Source of the DNA: JAIQFV01 sp041494885
Lineage (GTDB): Bacteria; Acidobacteriota; Terriglobia; JAIQFV01
Direction of reading: 5' to 3'
Length of the DNA stretch: 64,000 nt
Assembly: GCA_041494885.1 (NCBI GenBank)
Contig: JBGQBO010000006.1
Coordinates: 62,001-126,000, forward strand
Part shown: piece by piece, positions 8,613-17,257 of the stretch
Position numbering within the stretch: the stretch's first letter is position 1
How the letters are laid out: each line of letters opens with the position of its first letter
The notes under the pieces: generated by a model
The model's database searches: none
Told to the model about the DNA's origin: nothing
The model's input: the letters and a program-made list of their open reading frames with translations, nothing else
Made by a program: the position numbers and the translations under genes

Positions 8613-9824
8613 CTAAGGGCGCCATAAAAGATCGACGAGAATGGGTCGATGATCGGACAAGCTTTCCGGTTTGATCCCTTTCTCGAATTCTGTGATAGTG
8701 CCCGGTGGCAGGGGGCCCCCCGCACCGGACAAATCCTCTTTTTCTGTTGGACGAACGGCAGGGGAAACATTTTTCCCCACAAACCAGTCCAGTCGCAAAG
8801 GAAGCCCTCCGTCATAGGATCTCAATGTCCTCAGGGCTCGATCCCGGAGGAATCGCGGAATGAGGTGAGCATCCTCAAGTGACCGCAGAAATGTAGCAGA
8901 AGTTGAGGTTCCATCATTGAAAGGTTCCCATTCGTATCCCTTGCTGTAAAGGACATCAAAGAGGGGTTCGCGGGATTGTGGAGAAAGAGTGGAGGCCAAC
9001 AAGTCGTCCGATTTCATCCCCACCAGCCGGGAGAGAGAACGAAAAGTGCGCCAGGCGGTACCGCGGGCAAAAGTGTTGGAATTGAAGTCACCTCCGATCA
9101 GCGTGAAGGTGTCTCCACGATTCCCGAGAGTCTCCAACAGGGCCGCCGTTTGTCGCGCGCGGCACCTTGGCGAGTTGCGGACTTCCAGATGGGTGGTAGC
9201 GGCCGTCAGCGCCCGATCTCCCACCGTCACCTCACAAACCACGGCATTGCGGTTCCCGAACCGCTTCTCCGTGAATTCAAAAGGCTCGAAACACTGTGTG
9301 AGCCGGATCGTCCGGGCCGACCGAATCGGAAATCGAGATAGGATCGCATTCCCTTGAAGGCCTGAGCTGTTTTCTCCTGCCGCTTTGAGATCCTCGCCTA
9401 CGCCTTTCGTCAGTTCCACAAAACAAGGCGCAAATGCAAAATTCATGCCCAGCGCACAGGCCAATTCCCGGGCGACAAATCGATTCCCAGAGCGCGCCAT
9501 CCCGAAGTCGGCTTCCTGGAGCAGAATCAGGTCCGCTGTGAGAAACCTCTGATCCGAACTGAATATCTCAAGCAGACTATCCAGTTCTTTCCCTTTTTCA
9601 ATATTCCAACTGATGCATCGCAACCAGTCTCTCTCCGAAGAGACGGAAGAGAATTGGCTTTCGACATGGGGATGGTTGAGGATCGATTCGACCCTTGTGC
9701 GGTTTTGGGAAAACCATACCGAAGAGTTCAACGCCTGCAATGTGGGATAGGCTCTCAGGTGATCCTGCAAATCTGTCAGCGTCGTTTGAAAACCCGGATC
9801 ATCAAGATAATTAGGGGTCGACAT
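8613..9824 (-). CDS. Endonuclease/exonuclease/phosphatase family protein
   Basis: A 403-residue protein of the EEP fold shared by exonuclease III, sphingomyelinases and inositol phosphatases. The ordered motifs are present: SWNIEKGKE (metal-binding Asn and Glu region), LLQEADFG (catalytic Glu), GGDFNSN (Asp/Asn pair) and SDHRPI (terminal Asp-His). There is no signal peptide or membrane anchor. The N-terminal 70 residues are not part of the core domain. The members cannot be told apart on these motifs, so nuclease and phosphodiesterase activities are both possible. It converges with the upstream hydrolase gene with 28 bases between stops; a small TGGCGC hairpin (8608-8624) straddles the stop. 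Confidence 0.78.
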   Translation of the reverse strand: MSTPNYLDDPGFQTTLTDLQDHLRAYPTLQALNSSVWFSQNRTRVESILNHPHVESQFSSVSSERDWLRCISWNIEKGKELDSLLEIFSSDQRFLTADLILLQEADFGMARSGNRFVARELACALGMNFAFAPCFVELTKGVGEDLKAAGENSSGLQGNAILSRFPIRSARTIRLTQCFEPFEFTEKRFGNRNAVVCEVTVGDRALTAATTHLEVRNSPRCRARQTAALLETLGNRGDTFTLIGGDFNSNTFARGTAWRTFRSLSRLVGMKSDDLLASTLSPQSREPLFDVLYSKGYEWEPFNDGTSTSATFLRSLEDAHLIPRFLRDRALRTLRSYDGGLPLRLDWFVGKNVSPAVRPTEKEDLSGAGGPLPPGTITEFEKGIKPESLSDHRPILVDLLWRP

Positions 9825-9993
9825 GGGGCTGGGATTAATTTGCCTTAATGCAGGGGGTCCGGCACTTTAGTCACTCATCAAACTCGTGAATCACATCAGT
9901 CTTGGATTGTACTATGAATTCAGTCTACAATGCCTCGGTTCGATCAGAATGCCTGATCCTCTCCACAGCGTTTCAATCGCCAGGACAACATTC

Positions 9994-11295
9994 ATGTTGG
10001 CACATCTCGAATGCATCGGTTGTCATCAGCAATCCGCCGTTAATGAGGCTCGCTACCAGTGCGCTCGATGTGGAGAGCTTCTCGATGTGACTTACTCCTG
10101 GAACTCGATTGATCCCAAGAAACTTAAGATCGACTTTTTGAATCGAAAGCTCTCGCCGACCCTTCAGGATCAGAGTGGAGTCTGGAGGTTCCGGGAGCTC
10201 TTGCCTTTTTTGGACGGCTTCGACTCCATCGTCACGCTGCGGGAGGGCAATACCCCGCTCTGGGAAGTCCCCCTGGCTGCCCGAGAGGCAGGACTCCAAC
10301 ATCTCGCCGTGAAACATCAAGGAATGAACCCAACCGGCTCATTCAAGGACAATGGCATGACGACGGCGATGACGCATGCAAGACAACTCGGGGCCCGAAC
10401 CGTCCTTTGTGCGAGCACGGGCAACACCTCGGCCTCCATGGCGGCGTATGCGGCGCGCGCGGCGATTCGAGCCGTTGTGCTCATTCCGCAGGGACAGATC
10501 GCGCGGGGGAAGCTGGCCCAAGCTGTGGACTATGGGGCCGAAGTTGTGCAAATCCAGGGAGACTTTGATCGTGCCATGCAGTTGGTTCGGGAATTGGCCA
10601 GCGAGCAGGGCGTGTATCTGCTCAATTCCGTTAACCCGCTGCGAATTGAGGGCCAGAAAACGATTGTGATCGAGCTGATGGAGCAACGAGGGTGGCGTGC
10701 GCCGGACCGCATTGTCCTTCCGGGTGGAAACCTCGGAAATTGTTCCGCGTTTGGAAAAGCGCTCCGTGAGATGTTTGATCTTAAGCTGATTAACCGCCTC
10801 CCTAAATTGACGGTTGTCCAGGCAGCAGGGGCCAACCCATTTGCTCAAATGGTCCGCTCAGGGAGCAAAGAGCTGATTCCGATGCAAGCCGACACGCTGG
10901 CGACCGCAATCAAAATCGGCAGTCCGGTCTCCTGGAAGAAGGCCCTCCGGGCGCTGGAGTGGACCCAAGGAGACGTGGTGGAGGTCACCGAGGGTGAGAT
11001 TGCCGATGCCCGAGCCCTTCTGGCACGGGACGGGATTGGATGCGAACCGGCTTCCGCATCGACCCTCGCCGGCATCCTAAAAATGTCGCGTGAGAAGAAG
11101 CTGATGTTCAGTGAAGAGGTGGTAGGGATCCTGACGGGCCACCACCTCAAAGACCCGGAATACATCCTCGATTACCACGAGGGAAAATTGAGCCATGCCA
11201 GCGGGCCCATTACCGCTCGCTTTCGAAATGCACTCCAAACCGTCCCTGCAGAACTTCAGGCACTCAAGAAGCTGCTGTTAGACCATGACAAATGA
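9994..11295 (+). CDS. thrC: Threonine synthase
   Basis: A PLP-dependent enzyme of about 433 residues converting O-phosphohomoserine to threonine. The N-terminus carries a zinc-ribbon-like pair, Cys7/Cys10 and Cys23/Cys26, found in the short ThrC class. The PLP lysine is Lys118 in NPTGSFKDN. The cofactor-phosphate loop is LPGGNLGN and the ligand loop is STGNTSASMAAYAAR. I start at ATG 9994 because an AGGA lies about 8 bases upstream and the zinc ribbon then sits at the N-terminus; in-frame ATGs at 9886 and 9949 would add a leader without family similarity. The 3' end overlaps the next gene by 11 bases. Confidence 0.9.
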   Translation: MLAHLECIGCHQQSAVNEARYQCARCGELLDVTYSWNSIDPKKLKIDFLNRKLSPTLQDQSGVWRFRELLPFLDGFDSIVTLREGNTPLWEVPLAAREAGLQHLAVKHQGMNPTGSFKDNGMTTAMTHARQLGARTVLCASTGNTSASMAAYAARAAIRAVVLIPQGQIARGKLAQAVDYGAEVVQIQGDFDRAMQLVRELASEQGVYLLNSVNPLRIEGQKTIVIELMEQRGWRAPDRIVLPGGNLGNCSAFGKALREMFDLKLINRLPKLTVVQAAGANPFAQMVRSGSKELIPMQADTLATAIKIGSPVSWKKALRALEWTQGDVVEVTEGEIADARALLARDGIGCEPASASTLAGILKMSREKKLMFSEEVVGILTGHHLKDPEYILDYHEGKLSHASGPITARFRNALQTVPAELQALKKLLLDHDK

Positions 11296-12889
11296 ATTGA
11301 AGGCCGGCCCTTCCTCCCTCCCTACAGGATTTCGATTCGTCTTTGGCGGCTTCCTGGCCGCAGCCCTTCTGCTGGTTTGGATTCCCCAATATCTTCCGCT
11401 AACCGACTATCCGGAGCATCTCCTGGTGATCCAGGTTCTTTCTCACTACAATGACCCCGGGACCCAATACGTCCGGGATTACGCGGTGAAGATGGGCAAT
11501 GTCCCTTATGTGTCTATTTACGTACTCGGCATGATGCTGAATCGGTTGCTGCCCATCTTCGCCGTTGGAAAAGTTCTTCTTTCCCTTTACATTATTTTCA
11601 CGCCGCTGAGCGTCCTCGGATATGTCCGCTCCATCCGGAATATCTCCCCCTGGTCTTCGTTGCTGTCCTTTGCTTTTCTTTTCAATCTTTTTTATTACCT
11701 CGGCTCGTTGAATTTTCTGATTTCGATCCCCCTTTCCTTTTTAGCCTTGAGCCTCATCCTTGGTCTCTTACACAAGCCGATGGATCGCACGAGTTCCTCA
11801 AACCAGTCACTCACTTTCTCGAGTCAATACTGGCGGCCCGTGACCCTCGCGGTCGTGTTCATCGCATTGTTTTACACCCACTTCGTTTCGTTTGCTGCGG
11901 TCATGCTGGTGGCGATGGGGTTGGGTCTGGCGGCGAAGGTACGCGGTCAGTCTATTGTCTCTCTTGCAATCTCGATGGTCCCATCGCTGGCCCTGGCCGG
12001 GATCTCTATTCTCAAGGGACTCAGCGCCTCCGCTCCGGCGTTGGGGGCAAGTTGGCTTCCCCTTCCCTCACGCCTCTTTGATCTCCTTCAGCCCTTTCTG
12101 ATCTACCGGGACGACTACTTTCACCGTACCGTCGTCGACAAGTTAAGTTTGCCACTTCTGGCACTGGCGGCGGGATGGTTTGTTATTTCCCTGGTGTCGC
12201 TTATCAAAGGGAGATTCGGATCCCGAAGCAGCCTTATGGAAGGGGAAACTGGCGTACATCCGGACGCGTGGCTCGTCATCTTGATCTTCCTGTTTTCTGC
12301 ACTCGTGTTTCCCTCTCAGATCCCATCGGCCTCTTTCGCGCATCGCTTGTCCATCCTTGTGCTTCTCAGCTTCTGCGGGATTCTCCCGAAGCAATTCGGT
12401 GGACGTACGCCCACAAAGGGCATCCTGGTGGCCGTCACCTTTTTTGCATTCGTTGTGTCCGGCTGGCGGGCTGCTGACTTCAATCGCGAGATGAAGCCTT
12501 TTCTCAGTGCCACAAAGCAGATGCACGCGGATGCCCGCGTCTTGCCGCTCATTCAGAACCTGCATTCCGCCCGGTTGCGTACCTATTGTTTCCTGCACAT
12601 CTTGAATTACTATCATCTCGAAAAGGGGGGGAGCAATCCCTATCTCCTGTTTCGAAACATGCCCCAGATCCCCGTGCACTACCGGTTTCTGGATGAATTG
12701 CCGTCTGTCGGTTCTTTCGAACCCGACCTGTTTGATTGGGACATGCACCATGACCGTTATCGCTATTTCCTGGCGCGAGATGCTAGCGCTCGGGTCATGA
12801 ACCAGCTCCGTGCTCACACCCGATTAATTTTTGAATCAGAGGGATGGTCCCTGTACGAGGCAGAAGGCTCGTTAGGGGGCGTTCTTTAG
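11285..12889 (+). CDS. Polytopic membrane protein of unknown function
   Basis: A 534-residue protein with roughly 11-12 hydrophobic segments, starting with one at residues 17-33. An early loop carries LTDYPEHL (about 38-45), reminiscent of the acidic first-loop motif of GT-C glycosyltransferases. A soluble C-terminal tail of about 130 residues (from KPFLSATKQ) follows the last helix. GT-C-like lipid-linked sugar transferases or O-antigen ligases have such a plan, but I cannot assign it to one. It starts inside the end of thrC (11-base overlap) and should be co-translated with it, though no functional link to threonine synthesis is evident. Confidence 0.6.
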   Translation: MTNELKAGPSSLPTGFRFVFGGFLAAALLLVWIPQYLPLTDYPEHLLVIQVLSHYNDPGTQYVRDYAVKMGNVPYVSIYVLGMMLNRLLPIFAVGKVLLSLYIIFTPLSVLGYVRSIRNISPWSSLLSFAFLFNLFYYLGSLNFLISIPLSFLALSLILGLLHKPMDRTSSSNQSLTFSSQYWRPVTLAVVFIALFYTHFVSFAAVMLVAMGLGLAAKVRGQSIVSLAISMVPSLALAGISILKGLSASAPALGASWLPLPSRLFDLLQPFLIYRDDYFHRTVVDKLSLPLLALAAGWFVISLVSLIKGRFGSRSSLMEGETGVHPDAWLVILIFLFSALVFPSQIPSASFAHRLSILVLLSFCGILPKQFGGRTPTKGILVAVTFFAFVVSGWRAADFNREMKPFLSATKQMHADARVLPLIQNLHSARLRTYCFLHILNYYHLEKGGSNPYLLFRNMPQIPVHYRFLDELPSVGSFEPDLFDWDMHHDRYRYFLARDASARVMNQLRAHTRLIFESEGWSLYEAEGSLGGVL

Positions 12890-13016
12890 CTGTGGCTTCA
12901 CTGTGGCCTCCCTGCAGGTCGAGATTGGGGAGGTCGTATTTTTACGAATCCCGGAGGGGAGGACATCCAGTTCGACGCAAGAGATGACTGCGGGGGATCT
13001 GTCAGCAGGAGGAGAG

Positions 13017-13850
13017 TTATGCTTTCTTAAAGAGGCGCGCCAGGGTTATACCGGACGATTTTTTCACTGCGGGCCTGTCCCAAGCTGTCGCGACGATTTT
13101 TTGGACCTGAAGCGGATCAGCGCCAGGGAGTGTGCGAAGCTTGAAGATCGTCTCCTTGAGTGCAGTCAACGTGCTGAGGCAGCATAGGCAGTTCGTGGTA
13201 TGGCCGTCCGCCTTTTCTTTCTCTGACCAGAGCGCTTGCCCGTCAATGATCTTGCTCCACAACTTGACAGACACACAGTCATCGCCCCTTTCGGAATCAA
13301 TTTCGATGAGCAGTTGGGGGGGCATGAGGGGAATACGCTCATCCGACTGAGATGCCCACTTCATTCCAACATCGTTGGGCAGGGCTTTTGCCAGGATGGG
13401 TTCGGCCACCTCTGACCGCATCGATAAAATGTGCACCACTTCTTCTGCAGGGATATGACACAGGTGAAACCAGATCAATTCCTGATGCAACAGGGGAGAG
13501 TTCTTGAGGAGCCTTGCCAGTTCATCCCGTTGAAGAGGGGAAGTAGCGGGAGGATTGCCCAGGATGGCCCGGGCATAGCATCCCTCCAATGTCAAACGTC
13601 GCCACTCATACAGGAACTCGCGCTCCCACGTTCCCTGGAAGGTCGTCAGTAGGCCCCCCGGCCTGACAAGGGTGGTTCCGAGAAGCTCCCTGATGAGTTG
13701 ATCGCGGCCTGGACTCAGCCATGGGAAATAATGGTCAACCCAAAATTCCAACAGCGGCAAGTAGCTTTGGACAAGCTGAATGCATGCGGAGAGGTCCCCC
13801 TCGCGGCAGCCTTCGAGCATCTCATGAAATGTGAAGCTTCGTTGGGGCAT
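13017..13850 (-). CDS. Divergent ECF-sigma-like protein with C-terminal ZAS-type zinc motif
   Basis: A 277-residue protein that I do not recognise as a named family, but its layout is informative. Residues 12-91 follow the pattern of sigma-70 region 2: CREGDLSACIQLVQSYLPLL at the start and FLYEWRRLTLEGC at the end. Residues 108-157 resemble region 4 (LARLLKNSPLLHQELIWF, then IPAEEVVHILSM). Residues 201-239 resemble a zf-HC2 anti-sigma domain: IIDGQ, then His217, Cys221 and Cys224 in the HxxxCxxC spacing, then LTALKETIFKLR. It may be a sigma-like regulator with a built-in zinc anti-sigma segment. The gene diverges from panE across 128 bases. Pattern resemblance only; a DNA-binding role is not proven. 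Confidence 0.45.
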   Translation of the reverse strand: MPQRSFTFHEMLEGCREGDLSACIQLVQSYLPLLEFWVDHYFPWLSPGRDQLIRELLGTTLVRPGGLLTTFQGTWEREFLYEWRRLTLEGCYARAILGNPPATSPLQRDELARLLKNSPLLHQELIWFHLCHIPAEEVVHILSMRSEVAEPILAKALPNDVGMKWASQSDERIPLMPPQLLIEIDSERGDDCVSVKLWSKIIDGQALWSEKEKADGHTTNCLCCLSTLTALKETIFKLRTLPGADPLQVQKIVATAWDRPAVKKSSGITLARLFKKA

Positions 13851-13978
13851 GATTACAAGAACCCCTCCCCTCTCACAACTCTGGAATTTTTTCCGAAGGA
13901 ACGCTATTGTAATGAGCTGGAATTCATTTGCAAGGCGAAATTAGCGAACGGTACAAAAAACAGCACAGTGGAGCCCAA

Positions 13979-14953
13979 ATGAAAATTGCGGTGATGGGAG
14001 CCGGGGGGGTAGGCGGTTATTTTGGAGGAGTGCTTGCCCGAGCAGGTGAGGAAATTCATTTTGCCGCCCGGGGCGAGCACCTGAAGGCGATGCTCGAGCA
14101 TGGGTTGAAAATTGAGAGCGTGGCCGGAGGATTTGAAATCGAGATTAAACCGCCCCCGCCGCAATCGCCCCCCGAAGGTGCCCCGGGGGCAATTTCCCGG
14201 CGGCCTACCGCCTATGCCACCCACGATCCCCGGACCATCGGCCAGGTTGATCTGGTGCTGTTCTGTGTCAAGACCTACGACACGGAAGCGGCGTCCAAGG
14301 CTGCCTTTCCAATGGTGGGTCCATCGACGACGATCCTGTCCCTCCAGAATGGGGTCGATTCCGCGGATAAGTTGGGGCGGGACCACGGGCGCAATCATGT
14401 TCTTGGGGGGGCAACATACATCTACACTGCCCTGGCCGGTCCGGGGGTCATCAAGCACTCCGGAGGGCCTGGAAAAATAGTTTTTGGGGAACTCGACGGG
14501 CAGGTTTCCCAGCGCATGTCCCGCCTCCGGGAAACCTTTCAACGCGCCGGGATTACGCATGAGATTTCAAATGACATCCAGCGGGCACTCTGGGAAAAGT
14601 TTGCCATGATCTGCGCCAACGGTGGGATGAGTGCACTCACTCGGGCAACCCTCGGTGAAATGATGGAGATGGAAGAGACCCGCTCCATGATGGAAAAGGC
14701 CATGCGGGAAGTCGTCAATGTGGGAATAGCGGAGGGAATCCATCTTGATGGACGGCTTGTCGAAAAAACAATGAAGTTCCTCTCGACGCTCGAACCCCAC
14801 GGGAGGGCTTCTCTCTATACAGATCTCGTGAACAAGCGGCGCATGGAGCTCGCGTCATTGAATGGCCGGGTCGTGCAGCTCGCCAAAAAGCACGGCATCC
14901 CGGTCCCCATGAATTTCGCTATTTATGCGGCCTTGCTCCCGCACTTGAAATAG
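13979..14953 (+). CDS. panE: 2-dehydropantoate 2-reductase
   Basis: A 324-residue NADPH-dependent ketopantoate reductase of pantothenate/CoA synthesis, or a related ketopantoate-reductase-like enzyme. The N-terminal Rossmann loop is GAGGVGG at 7-13. LVLFCVKTYDTE and LSLQNGVDS are the standard core motifs, and the C-terminal helical domain has ALWEKFAMICANGGMSALTR, with the catalytic-domain lysine. A proline-rich insert of perhaps 15-25 residues follows residue 55 (PPPPQSPPEG), longer than usual and coded by a GC-rich inverted repeat. ATG 13979 is preceded by GTGGAG; the longer reading from 13928 adds a leader unlike the family. Confidence 0.85.
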   Translation: MKIAVMGAGGVGGYFGGVLARAGEEIHFAARGEHLKAMLEHGLKIESVAGGFEIEIKPPPPQSPPEGAPGAISRRPTAYATHDPRTIGQVDLVLFCVKTYDTEAASKAAFPMVGPSTTILSLQNGVDSADKLGRDHGRNHVLGGATYIYTALAGPGVIKHSGGPGKIVFGELDGQVSQRMSRLRETFQRAGITHEISNDIQRALWEKFAMICANGGMSALTRATLGEMMEMEETRSMMEKAMREVVNVGIAEGIHLDGRLVEKTMKFLSTLEPHGRASLYTDLVNKRRMELASLNGRVVQLAKKHGIPVPMNFAIYAALLPHLK

Positions 14954-15093
14954 GGGAGCAATGGAGCGCGCTTTCGGAATCGGCCTGAGCCGGACATCTC
15001 TAATCCCACACTCCGAAAAGGACCTGACAAGAGCCCTAGATTTTGCCGGTATTCCTTTGCTGAATGCCCCGGGGTTCAACCTCGAGGTTCAGG

Positions 15094-15477
15094 TCAATGT
15101 ATATGAGATGGGACCGCGGCGGGGCTTTTTCCGGGCTCTTCGAACAACTCCTCCAGCACTTCGAAGGCATACCGCAGATGGGGAATCACAATGCTCCCGC
15201 CCACGATGAGGGCGATATGCATGGCCTCATTTAGTTCTTTCCGCGAGCACCCCTCGGAGACACATCGATCGAGATGATAGAAGATGCAGTCGTTGCAGCG
15301 CAGGACCATGGAGGCCACCAATCCCATCATTTCCTTGGTCCTAACATCCAAAGCGCCTTTCACATAGGCCCTCGCATCCGCGGCGAAGAACTTGTTAAAT
15401 TCCTGAAATCCGGAATTGAGGATTTTGTCATTCATATCACTGCGGTACTTGCGGGTCTTGGACACCGAACCTCTCAT
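15094..15477 (-). CDS. Carboxymuconolactone decarboxylase (AhpD-like) family protein
   Basis: A 127-residue all-helical protein. The AhpD/CMD redox signature CxxCxxxH is present as Cys61, Cys64 and His68 (CNDCIFYHLD), after TKEMMGLVASMVLRC. Such proteins act as alkylhydroperoxidase reductants or as decarboxylases; the CxxCxxxH motif favours a thiol-redox role. ATG 15477 is chosen because AAGGAGAG stands 5 bases upstream; the longer reading to 15543 is discarded. It is followed upstream on the same strand by a small zinc-ribbon gene. Confidence 0.82.
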   Translation of the reverse strand: MRGSVSKTRKYRSDMNDKILNSGFQEFNKFFAADARAYVKGALDVRTKEMMGLVASMVLRCNDCIFYHLDRCVSEGCSRKELNEAMHIALIVGGSIVIPHLRYAFEVLEELFEEPGKSPAAVPSHIH

Positions 15478-15591
15478 CAGGCTCTCCTTTTGTGCGACCT
15501 CTTGCGCTCCGAGTTTCACCCCTTGCCCCGGGTCACACGTCACCGCCTGTCAGAATTCGAAGCGGGTGGAACAAGGCGTGGAAATACGGGG

Positions 15592-15879
15592 CTATTTCTT
15601 TCGGGAAGGGGATTTCTTGCCCGATGTGGAAGCATTATCCGGCGCCCCCGAGAAGCCTGACATGCCGGCCGCCACCTGGTCAAAGAGGGATTGAACATGG
15701 GTCTTCTTCGGCTTTCCCCCTTTGCCCTCCCGGAAAGAATGCTCAAAGGAACACGTGTTGCATCTCACTTTCCTTACTTCCCGACCGACAATGGCGACGA
15801 TGCCGTGATCGAGAACCAGCTTGCATCGCACGCAGTAGTCTTCGATGGTATCTCCCAACCTCAGTTCGCGGTCAAACAC
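15592..15879 (-). CDS. Small zinc-ribbon protein, hypothetical
   Basis: A 95-residue protein with two Cys pairs, CVRC (16, 19) and CNTC (40, 43), forming a probable zinc ribbon within a compact beta domain (residues 8-50). The C-terminal half is rich in Lys, Ser and Gly and probably disordered, ending KSPSRKK. The start codon is GTG at 15879. I do not recognise a named family; similar CxxC-20-CxxC proteins with basic tails occur next to diverse genes in Acidobacteriota and deltaproteobacteria. It sits 114 bases upstream of the CMD-family gene on the same strand. Confidence 0.55.
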   Translation of the reverse strand: MFDRELRLGDTIEDYCVRCKLVLDHGIVAIVGREVRKVRCNTCSFEHSFREGKGGKPKKTHVQSLFDQVAAGMSGFSGAPDNASTSGKKSPSRKK

Positions 15880-15947
15880 CGTGCACCCCCTGAAAGCGCA
15901 TTGGACTCACATTACCACACAATCCCAGCCAAAAAAAACGACCGAAA

Positions 15948-17060
15948 TCATGATGGGGAAGCTTCTGTCAACTGCAGCGATTGATTCAGGACGGGATCGC
16001 GTCGCACTCGCCAAATCTTGGCATCAAGATAGTAATGCGTGAAGGCATATCCCCAGAAAAACGCGGCTGCGATCGACTGCACTGTCATGTAGTTGTTAGT
16101 CGACCCTACATAAGAGCGGGGCAACTGGTAGAGGAAATTAAACAGCAATCCGAAAATAGCATATCGAAGGAACGTCTTGTTGGCAAACACCGCCCACCCG
16201 TAATGGCGTTCTGCCTCCGGTTTTTGATATTTGTTGGAGTTATGAAACCACACGAGTCGGTGGTACTGGATGTTATGTGGGAGGGTGAGCAGTGGAACCA
16301 GCGCCAAAGGGGTCATGTTCGCACGGACCACCGATGAGATCACGATCCAATGCAAGGGGATGTAAGCGGCGAGGAGCAGATACTTGGGAAGGTTGACTTG
16401 ATCCCGCCGGAGTAAGCGCTGAACCTGGCGCACCCCCCACAGGAATATCACCCCCAGCATTGCTGCGAACAAGACACGCAACATCACCGATTCGAAGGCC
16501 CCCCCCAGACTTAATGGTAGGTATGCGTGCGCGGGCGGGTAAGTTACAATCATCCAGACGAAGGGATAACCCAGCAGGAATACAAGGAAGATTCGATCCA
16601 GGGCATTGTCGTAGGAGGCCAGGTCACCGTTCTTCTTCTTGTAAAGCACCATGAAGCCGTAATGCTGTTTGACCAGGTGGTAGTAAGCCCAAATGTTCGC
16701 AAAAAAGAAAAAGGATTTCGCAAAAATATCCCGGTGGAACCACTGGGTTGACAGAACCAAAGCCGGGCCGAGGACAAACCAGAAGGCACATCCGTAAAGG
16801 AGTCGGGCCCGTTGCTTCCTCTCCTCGGCATCCAGATAGGTTCGCGAGAAGGTCGCCCACACATGGGGGCCATCAAAAACGATGGCCCAGACAAAGACGA
16901 GAAAAAGCAGGGGGACGCCCCACACCCGATTCATGAGCAACAGTGCATACCCAGAGGCCACGCTGCCAATAAAGTACACCAGATCGTCATTGGCGCTGAT
17001 GATCCAACCCGCCTTAAATAGGCTGGCGGGTGCTCGCCATGTCGTCGCCTGACTCGACAT
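15948..17060 (-). CDS. Polytopic membrane protein with conserved-looking His clusters
   Basis: A 370-residue protein with about 8-9 hydrophobic segments. Polar His-containing clusters lie near helix ends: FDGPHVWATFSRTYLD (about 63-78), YYHLVKQHYGF (about 125-135), HNIQYHRLVWFHN (about 262-274) and THYYLD near the C-terminus. Such spaced histidines at membrane borders are seen in di-iron membrane oxygenases (fatty-acid desaturases, Brp/Blh carotene oxygenases), but the exact HxxxH/HxxHH boxes of desaturases are not complete. I therefore do not assign an activity. Its ATG at 17060 faces a spacer before the coiled-coil membrane protein gene. Confidence 0.55.
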   Translation of the reverse strand: MSSQATTWRAPASLFKAGWIISANDDLVYFIGSVASGYALLLMNRVWGVPLLFLVFVWAIVFDGPHVWATFSRTYLDAEERKQRARLLYGCAFWFVLGPALVLSTQWFHRDIFAKSFFFFANIWAYYHLVKQHYGFMVLYKKKNGDLASYDNALDRIFLVFLLGYPFVWMIVTYPPAHAYLPLSLGGAFESVMLRVLFAAMLGVIFLWGVRQVQRLLRRDQVNLPKYLLLAAYIPLHWIVISSVVRANMTPLALVPLLTLPHNIQYHRLVWFHNSNKYQKPEAERHYGWAVFANKTFLRYAIFGLLFNFLYQLPRSYVGSTNNYMTVQSIAAAFFWGYAFTHYYLDAKIWRVRRDPVLNQSLQLTEASPS

Positions 17061-17257
17061 TCAAATGGCCCCCACGTTGCTGTGAAAGGGACGAGGGTGG
17101 AGTCCAACGCCTCAATCGTCCCCCGGGTCCTCCACGCGTCCACGGAGGGGGAGGCGGTGCGGGGATCACGGAGACGATCCAGTGGCCGTTCCCCTGGTCC
17201 TCAACACTGAAATGGCACGAGGCCTCCATGGGATCCACGGCCGAGGTCTCTCGAAAA

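Noticed and set aside
8608..8624. TGGCGC hairpin as bidirectional terminator
   Set aside because: Six-bp stem and no T-run on either side; too weak to call.
12143..12817. Minus-strand ORF of 224 codons
   Set aside because: Antisense to the polytopic membrane protein; no domain, no start signal.
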